From: Nitrososphaerota archaeon
GTDB lineage: Archaea; Thermoproteota; Nitrososphaeria; Nitrososphaerales; Gagatemarchaeaceae
DNA: 9,876 bases
NCBI GenBank assembly: GCA_005877185.1
Contig: VBPQ01000051.1
Span: 1 to 9,876, forward strand
Direction of reading: 5' to 3'
Shown piece after piece: positions 6,149 through 9,876 of the stretch. The position numbers were made by a program, and so were the translations under genes. Below the pieces are notes generated by a model. The model saw only the letters and a program-made list of their open reading frames with translations, was not told the origin of the DNA and did not search any database. Position 1 is the stretch's first letter. Each line of letters starts with the position of its first letter.

Positions 6149-7756
6149 TCATCGCACTCCGAAGATCGAGAGCGAGAGGAGAGTCGCGGCGATCAGAGGG
6201 GGCATCACCACGAGATTCCTGAGCGAGAGCGTGTAAGCCTTGGTCACGATCAGGCCGCTCAGCAGTGAGGTCAACGATATGGAGAGGGCGATGCCCGGAC
6301 CCTGCGATTGAGCGGCAAGGTTCGGAAGGAAGGAACCCAGAGAGCCTATTCCCGAGAGAAACCAGACGGCGCCCCCGGAGATGAGCGGAACGAAGACGCC
6401 CAGGACCGCGTAGGGGAGGATTGAAACCGAGAGCGAGTGGCGGGCATCGGATATCCTCCGGAATGAAACGGAGAGCCTGTCGAGGAGTTCATACCCCCCG
6501 CCCGTCTGAAACGCCACCGCCAGGATCGACATGGAGACTCTCACAAGCCATGAGCCGTGAGTGATTCTCTTCTGAGCCGCGACCGGGTCGTATCCAAGGT
6601 CGAGAAGGGTGCTGAAGATACGAAGCGAATCGCGGGTGGAGGGGAACCTCGCTGAATATTCCATGACCCTCGAGAGTGCGACGGGAAGGCTGGCCCCTGC
6701 CCTGCTCTCCTCCGCGAGGTCGTGGAGAAGAAGCCCTATCTCGCTCTCTCCCGCGTGCAGAAGGCCGAAGTGGCGACGGCTCGAAACGACGAGTAGAAGT
6801 GAGACGGAGAGCGGCGGAAGGAGCGACTCGATCGGTGTCAGGTACCCCAGGTACATCGAGAGGCTGCAGCTCGACCAAACCGCCACAAGGATGGCGGTGC
6901 TAGCGAACGGATATTCCCTGTCGTGAATCGCCGGCTGGACCCCGTCGATCAGGAGGATGATTCCGACCGTCGCCCCAACAAGCAGAGTGTGTGAAAGCAG
7001 TAGCAGGTTCACGGAGTGCGGGTTTAGGAAGGTCGTCGCGACCATCTGTATCCCCACGGGGAAAATCGAGAGAAGTGTGAAAGCAACCTCGGTCATGGAC
7101 GAGGTTAGCCTTGCGAACCTCTGCCACTTCTCTTCGAGACTTGCGACGAATCTGCCGGCCTCTTCGCGGGCGAAGTCGTGGATCTCCTTCCCTGTGAGGA
7201 GTGCGGTTAGATAGCCGTGGAGGAAGGACCTGAACTGTTCACTCGGGTGGGAAGCGAAAGTCGATTCAATCGCCGAGGCTTCCGAGGTTCCGCCGTACGT
7301 GACATTTCGTTCGAGGATCGAAGCCTCGCGAGACAGCCCCGGGAAGACCTCCAAGCCGAGCTCTCCTATCTTGGAGAAGGCATCGATGATGTTGGGGAAT
7401 GACTCGTGCGAGAGGACGAAGAGCAGCATCCCCACAAATGGGAGCTCTGCCTCGACCGCCCTTCGCCTCTGCCAGGCATGCAGTCGAGGGATTACCACCG
7501 GGATTGTCTGTCCCAGAATGAGGGGCGAGACAAGCGCAAAGGAGAGGGGGGGCTGCAGGAGGAGAAAGAGAAGGAGCTCCGGGAAGAGAGGATAGAAGAT
7601 CGAGCTGACGAAGAATCTCACGTATGTCGCGGTCGGGAGAAAGATGGCCCCTCGAGCGAGTGCGGAATCCACCCAGCCAGCGAGCCGAACGGATGGGCTA
7701 AAAGGAGAGAGACGTGCGAGGAGACGTACGTATCCGCCGAAAGTTGGAGGACGCAA
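6149..7756 (-). CDS. Pilus assembly platform membrane protein with two T2SSF domains (TadC/ArlJ-like)
   Basis: This 535-residue polytopic membrane protein should form the platform on which the pilus ATPase works. Hydrophobic segments lie at about 45-67, 71-91, 222-243, 249-271, 285-305, 309-326, 444-470, 486-506 and 514-533. Two soluble helical stretches separate them: 94-215 (beginning RRRAVEAELPFVGM, with FLHGYLTALLTGK) and 327-440 (ESEIGLLLHDLAEESRAG, with FQTGGGYELLDRLS). They have the character of tandem T2SSF domains, the architecture of archaeal platform proteins. The TTG at 7756 follows an in-frame TAG directly and lies 25-26 nt from the palindromic TATA centre, supporting a leaderless start; GTG near 7672 is a weaker alternative. 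It is the first gene of the pilus operon. Confidence 0.9.
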   Translation of the reverse strand: MRPPTFGGYVRLLARLSPFSPSVRLAGWVDSALARGAIFLPTATYVRFFVSSIFYPLFPELLLFLLLQPPLSFALVSPLILGQTIPVVIPRLHAWQRRRAVEAELPFVGMLLFVLSHESFPNIIDAFSKIGELGLEVFPGLSREASILERNVTYGGTSEASAIESTFASHPSEQFRSFLHGYLTALLTGKEIHDFAREEAGRFVASLEEKWQRFARLTSSMTEVAFTLLSIFPVGIQMVATTFLNPHSVNLLLLSHTLLVGATVGIILLIDGVQPAIHDREYPFASTAILVAVWSSCSLSMYLGYLTPIESLLPPLSVSLLLVVSSRRHFGLLHAGESEIGLLLHDLAEESRAGASLPVALSRVMEYSARFPSTRDSLRIFSTLLDLGYDPVAAQKRITHGSWLVRVSMSILAVAFQTGGGYELLDRLSVSFRRISDARHSLSVSILPYAVLGVFVPLISGGAVWFLSGIGSLGSFLPNLAAQSQGPGIALSISLTSLLSGLIVTKAYTLSLRNLVVMPPLIAATLLSLSIFGVR

Positions 7757-7776
7757 CTATACAAATATGCAACGTC

Positions 7777-7786
7777 GCTTATAAGC
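7777..7786. promoter_or_regulatory. Palindromic TATA box shared by two divergent genes
   Basis: GCTTATAAGC is a perfect 10-bp palindrome, and imperfect symmetry continues out to 7771-7792 (9 of 11 base pairs match). Its centre is about 27.5 nt upstream of the peptidase ATG (7809) and about 25.5 nt upstream of the platform-gene TTG (7756). Both distances suit archaeal TATA-to-start spacing for leaderless mRNAs. Neither start has a clear Shine-Dalgarno sequence. One core element may therefore serve both directions. Confidence 0.65.
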
Positions 7787-7808
7787 AACTTTCATCCCGA
7801 CGGGCGGG

Positions 7809-8411
7809 ATGCTCTCTGAAGCTCTGATGGCTGCATCCCTCCTGATTGCAGCCTACCAAGACCTGAAGAGGAGGGAGGTGGAGGACCGAGTCTGGATTCC
7901 CGCCGCGATAGGGATTGCTCTCGCCCTTATCTTTGGTAACCAGCTTTTTTTCACTCTCGTAAAGCTTGGCTTCGTCGCGCTGATCGTCGTCGTGGCTACC
8001 TGGTACGGGACGCTGGGCCAAGCTGACCTTATCGCATTCGTGGTGGTCGGTGCCGACCCTGCGCCCCTCTCCTTGACTCTGACTCTGGGGGCAGCGGCGG
8101 TCGCACTCGCCGCTCATATCGGCTACCTGTATCGAAAGGGCCAGATTGGAAGGAGCCTTGAGATACCCGTCAGCCAGTTTGAGAAAGAGTGGAAGTGGAT
8201 CCCGAAGGCCGTAATCTCTGCCGGGGTACGGACTGAGGTCGGACGCGACGTTAACGAGGCTCGAGAGGAGGCCCTCGCAAAGGCGGTGGAGGGCTCGACG
8301 GTCGAGGTGAAGTACGGGGTGCCGACGGTCGCATACCTGGGCCTCGGCTACTTCGCATTCCTCGTCTACGCGCTTATCTCTAACTTCCAGTTCTTCCTCA
8401 CCTTTCCCTGA
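7809..8411 (+). CDS. Archaeal prepilin/class III signal peptidase (A24 aspartyl protease, PibD/FlaK type)
   Basis: This 200-residue integral membrane aspartyl protease should remove class III signal peptides from the pilins encoded divergently. The two catalytic aspartates are visible: Asp18 in AAYQDLKRREVEDR, next to the first membrane helix, and Asp73 in GQAD, the GxGD-type motif with Ala in the third position. Membrane helices lie at about 5-17, 29-44, 48-64, 72-80, 88-107 and 172-190. Between the last two is a soluble charged region (110-165), followed by a YGVP motif as in archaeal relatives. The ATG at 7809 lies about 27 nt from the shared TATA box and lacks a Shine-Dalgarno, so it is probably leaderless. 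The length is normal for archaeal members. Its target is inferred from adjacency. Confidence 0.88.
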   Translation: MLSEALMAASLLIAAYQDLKRREVEDRVWIPAAIGIALALIFGNQLFFTLVKLGFVALIVVVATWYGTLGQADLIAFVVVGADPAPLSLTLTLGAAAVALAAHIGYLYRKGQIGRSLEIPVSQFEKEWKWIPKAVISAGVRTEVGRDVNEAREEALAKAVEGSTVEVKYGVPTVAYLGLGYFAFLVYALISNFQFFLTFP

Positions 8412-8415
8412 TACC

Positions 8416-8423
8416 GTAAATAG
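8416..8423 (+). promoter_or_regulatory. TATA-like box for the kinase-like gene
   Basis: GTAAATAG lies in the 35-nt gap between the peptidase stop and the TTG at 8447. Its centre is about 27 nt from that start, which suits a leaderless archaeal transcript. It suggests that the kinase and phosphatase genes form a transcription unit independent of the peptidase. Confidence 0.5.
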
Positions 8424-8446
8424 ACGCGATTTTCCGGAAAGCCCGC

Positions 8447-9043
8447 TTGACCTTCATCGTCCTCGAGGGGTTCTCGGGGACAGGGAAGACAACGCTCGCG
8501 AAGACGCTCGAGCAAAGGGGATGGATGAGGCTCGCCGAGTCGGCCCACGCTGTCTCGAGTGAGATTCCCGTCGGGGAGAGGGCGGACACCTTCTCCGATT
8601 TCAGCCTGGTCGGGGCGACGATGCAGTACGCCTCGATAATCGCGAGGTCGCGTCGAGAGAGGGAGATCGTCGCAGAGGGCTACTTCCTCTCGGACCTGGC
8701 CTACGCTCTCATAAGGTATGAACTGAGGAAGAGCGCCGCCTACCCGCATCTCCTGGAGATGGTCAGGAATGTACTTCGCGAACGCGTGCTTCGGCCCGAC
8801 CTGTACCTGCTGCTGCGGGCGCACCCGGCGACAATTCGCAGAAGGCAGGAGGAGAAGAACGAGAGGGAGAAGAACGTCAGTAAATTTTTCAGGGAGCGAT
8901 ACTACACAGCGATTGAGTATATTCACGGGGAGCTGCGCCAAGGGAACCTCGAGATTGTGAACACCGACAGCGACGCTGAAAAGACTCTGGCCATGATCAT
9001 GACGAAGCTGAGAAGTCACGGAATCGAGGTGTCAGCGAGTTGA
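8447..9043 (+). CDS. P-loop kinase-like protein of the thymidylate/deoxynucleoside kinase fold
   Basis: This 198-residue soluble protein begins MTFIVLEGFSGTGKTT, with a complete Walker A motif (GFSGTGKT, residues 8-15) right after the first strand, as in thymidylate kinases. A segment AEGYFLSDLAYA (76-87) sits where thymidylate kinases have DR[YF]xxSxxAY, but the DR pair is replaced by EG. RPDLYLLLRAHPATIRRRQ (116-134) resembles the PDL...L.A..RR strand-helix and lid region, and a Lys/Arg/Glu-rich stretch follows. The TTG start is forced: TAA lies in frame at 8417-8419, and the next Met (27) would remove the P-loop. The phosphatase gene follows after 13 nt, probably in the same operon. The substrate is undetermined: it may phosphorylate a nucleotide, a nucleoside or another small molecule. 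Confidence 0.8.
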   Translation: MTFIVLEGFSGTGKTTLAKTLEQRGWMRLAESAHAVSSEIPVGERADTFSDFSLVGATMQYASIIARSRREREIVAEGYFLSDLAYALIRYELRKSAAYPHLLEMVRNVLRERVLRPDLYLLLRAHPATIRRRQEEKNEREKNVSKFFRERYYTAIEYIHGELRQGNLEIVNTDSDAEKTLAMIMTKLRSHGIEVSAS

Positions 9044-9056
9044 TGGAGACGAGAGC

Positions 9057-9854
9057 TTGGTAGATTGGGAGGGCCTCCTCAAGGAGGCCTCCAAGCGCGT
9101 CCAGATGGTGGCCTCGCGCGACTCGGACCACGAAGTTCAACGGCGTGTCGTCGGCGTCGGCGCCTCGGGGGACAAGACGCTCGTCATAGACAGGGAAGCA
9201 GAATCTGCAGCGATAGATGCTCTCGTTCAGGCTGGAGACGTGCGAGTAGTCAGCGAAGAGAGGGGAGAAGTCGGGAGCAGGAGGTCTCGCTGGACCGTCG
9301 TGCTGGACCCCATAGACGGGTCCGCGAACTTCGAGAAGGCAATCCCCTTCTACTGTACCTCTCTCGCCGTCGCCGAGGGCGGACGACTGAGTAGGACGAA
9401 ACACGCTCTGGTTAGGAACCTTGTCAGCGGAGACGTATACTATGCCGAGGCGGGGGGTGGCGCCGAGAAGAACGGCAGGAAAATCACGTCCTCCACAGTC
9501 GCGGAGCTTCAAGACTCGGTAGCCGCGGTCGACCTCTCTAGGGCGCCGAGGGGCGTGATCGAGAAGCTCGTTCCTCTCGTGGTTTCGGTGAAGAGGCTGC
9601 TTCACTTTGGGGCGAACGCCCTCGAGCTCTGCCTTCTAGCAGAGGGGAATCTCGACCTCTTTGTGGACCTGCGAGGTAGGATGCGAGTCACCGACCTCGC
9701 GGGGGCGCGGGTCATCGCGCAGGAGGCGGGCGCGACCATCACAACGGGTAGAGGACGGGAACTAGACGCGGCTCTAAACCTGGAAGAACGTCTGGACGTG
9801 CTCGCAGCCGCAAACCCGGGATTGCACGCCAAGCTGCTCGCCCGGGTGGGCTGA
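9057..9854 (+). CDS. suhB: Inositol-monophosphatase / fructose-1,6-bisphosphatase family phosphatase
   Basis: This 265-residue Mg2+-dependent sugar or inositol phosphatase belongs to the lithium-sensitive phosphatase superfamily. Archaeal members hydrolyse inositol-1-phosphate and often fructose-1,6-bisphosphate. Metal ligands are visible: Glu67/Glu68 in VVSEE; Asp84, Ile86 (backbone) and Asp87 in LDPIDGSANF; and Asp213 in VTDLAGARVIAQEAGA, which corresponds to the WDxAAGxxxxxEAGG motif with Trp replaced. The length is normal. The TTG start has GGAGA at 9045-9049, giving 7-nt spacing. The ATG at 9043-9045 is out of frame and soon meets TAG. The gene lies 13 nt after the kinase-like gene. The family is clear; the physiological substrate is not. 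The symbol is the generic family name. Confidence 0.9.
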   Translation: MVDWEGLLKEASKRVQMVASRDSDHEVQRRVVGVGASGDKTLVIDREAESAAIDALVQAGDVRVVSEERGEVGSRRSRWTVVLDPIDGSANFEKAIPFYCTSLAVAEGGRLSRTKHALVRNLVSGDVYYAEAGGGAEKNGRKITSSTVAELQDSVAAVDLSRAPRGVIEKLVPLVVSVKRLLHFGANALELCLLAEGNLDLFVDLRGRMRVTDLAGARVIAQEAGATITTGRGRELDAALNLEERLDVLAAANPGLHAKLLARVG

Positions 9855-9876
9855 GCCTGCGTGAGGGTGAATCGCA

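Noticed and set aside
7945..7951. Run of seven T inside the peptidase gene, as a possible terminator or slippage site
   Set aside because: It is coding (QLFFTL in a membrane helix), the frame continues normally, and it lies mid-gene.
8366..9605. Two long minus-strand open frames (8366-9019, 8997-9605)
   Set aside because: They are antisense to the kinase-like and phosphatase genes, whose P-loop and DPIDGS motifs establish the plus-strand reading.
1..9876. tRNA, rRNA, CRISPR arrays, insertion sequences or integration sites
   Set aside because: I saw no cloverleaf-like segments, spaced direct repeats, transposase motifs or terminal repeats, and no non-coding gap exceeds about 100 nt.

Overview
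The window looks archaeal. It carries an ATP-dependent DNA ligase, an Ard1/RimI-type N-terminal acetyltransferase, class III signal peptides with their own aspartyl peptidase, and archaeal-style TATA boxes about 25-30 nt upstream of several start codons with little or no leader. The DNA is GC-rich and gene-dense, with all intergenic gaps under about 100 nt. I would guess a Thermoproteota/TACK-type lineage, but sequence alone does not fix the lineage. By my reading, eight of the eleven start codons are TTG.

Layout. At the left edge, on the minus strand, is a truncated site-2-type (M50) intramembrane metalloprotease (1-955). A short divergent promoter region (956-1048) separates it from a plus-strand pair: the N-terminal acetyltransferase (1049-1558) and the DNA ligase (1551-3215), which overlap by 8 nt. 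The ligase end overlaps the end of a minus-strand pilus operon. In transcription order that operon holds a double T2SSF platform protein (7756-6149), a canonical archaeal pilin (6109-5681), two less usual pilin-like proteins (5709-5053 and 5066-4668), and a secretion/pilus ATPase (4699-3188). Divergent from the operon is an A24 prepilin peptidase (7809-8411). The right side holds a P-loop kinase-like protein (8447-9043) and an inositol-monophosphatase/fructose-bisphosphatase family enzyme (9057-9854).

How the genes work together. The block 3188-8411 encodes every generic part of an archaeal type IV pilus: ATPase motor, membrane platform, three pilin candidates and processing peptidase. The platform and peptidase genes start on either side of a palindromic TATA box (7777-7786). 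It sits about 26-28 nt from both start codons, so one promoter core may drive both as nearly leaderless transcripts. The main pilin has its own TATA box in the 39-nt gap after the platform gene, which would allow higher pilin output. The remaining pilus genes overlap by 14-32 nt, suggesting translational coupling. The flanking genes are informational or metabolic and have no evident link to the pilus.
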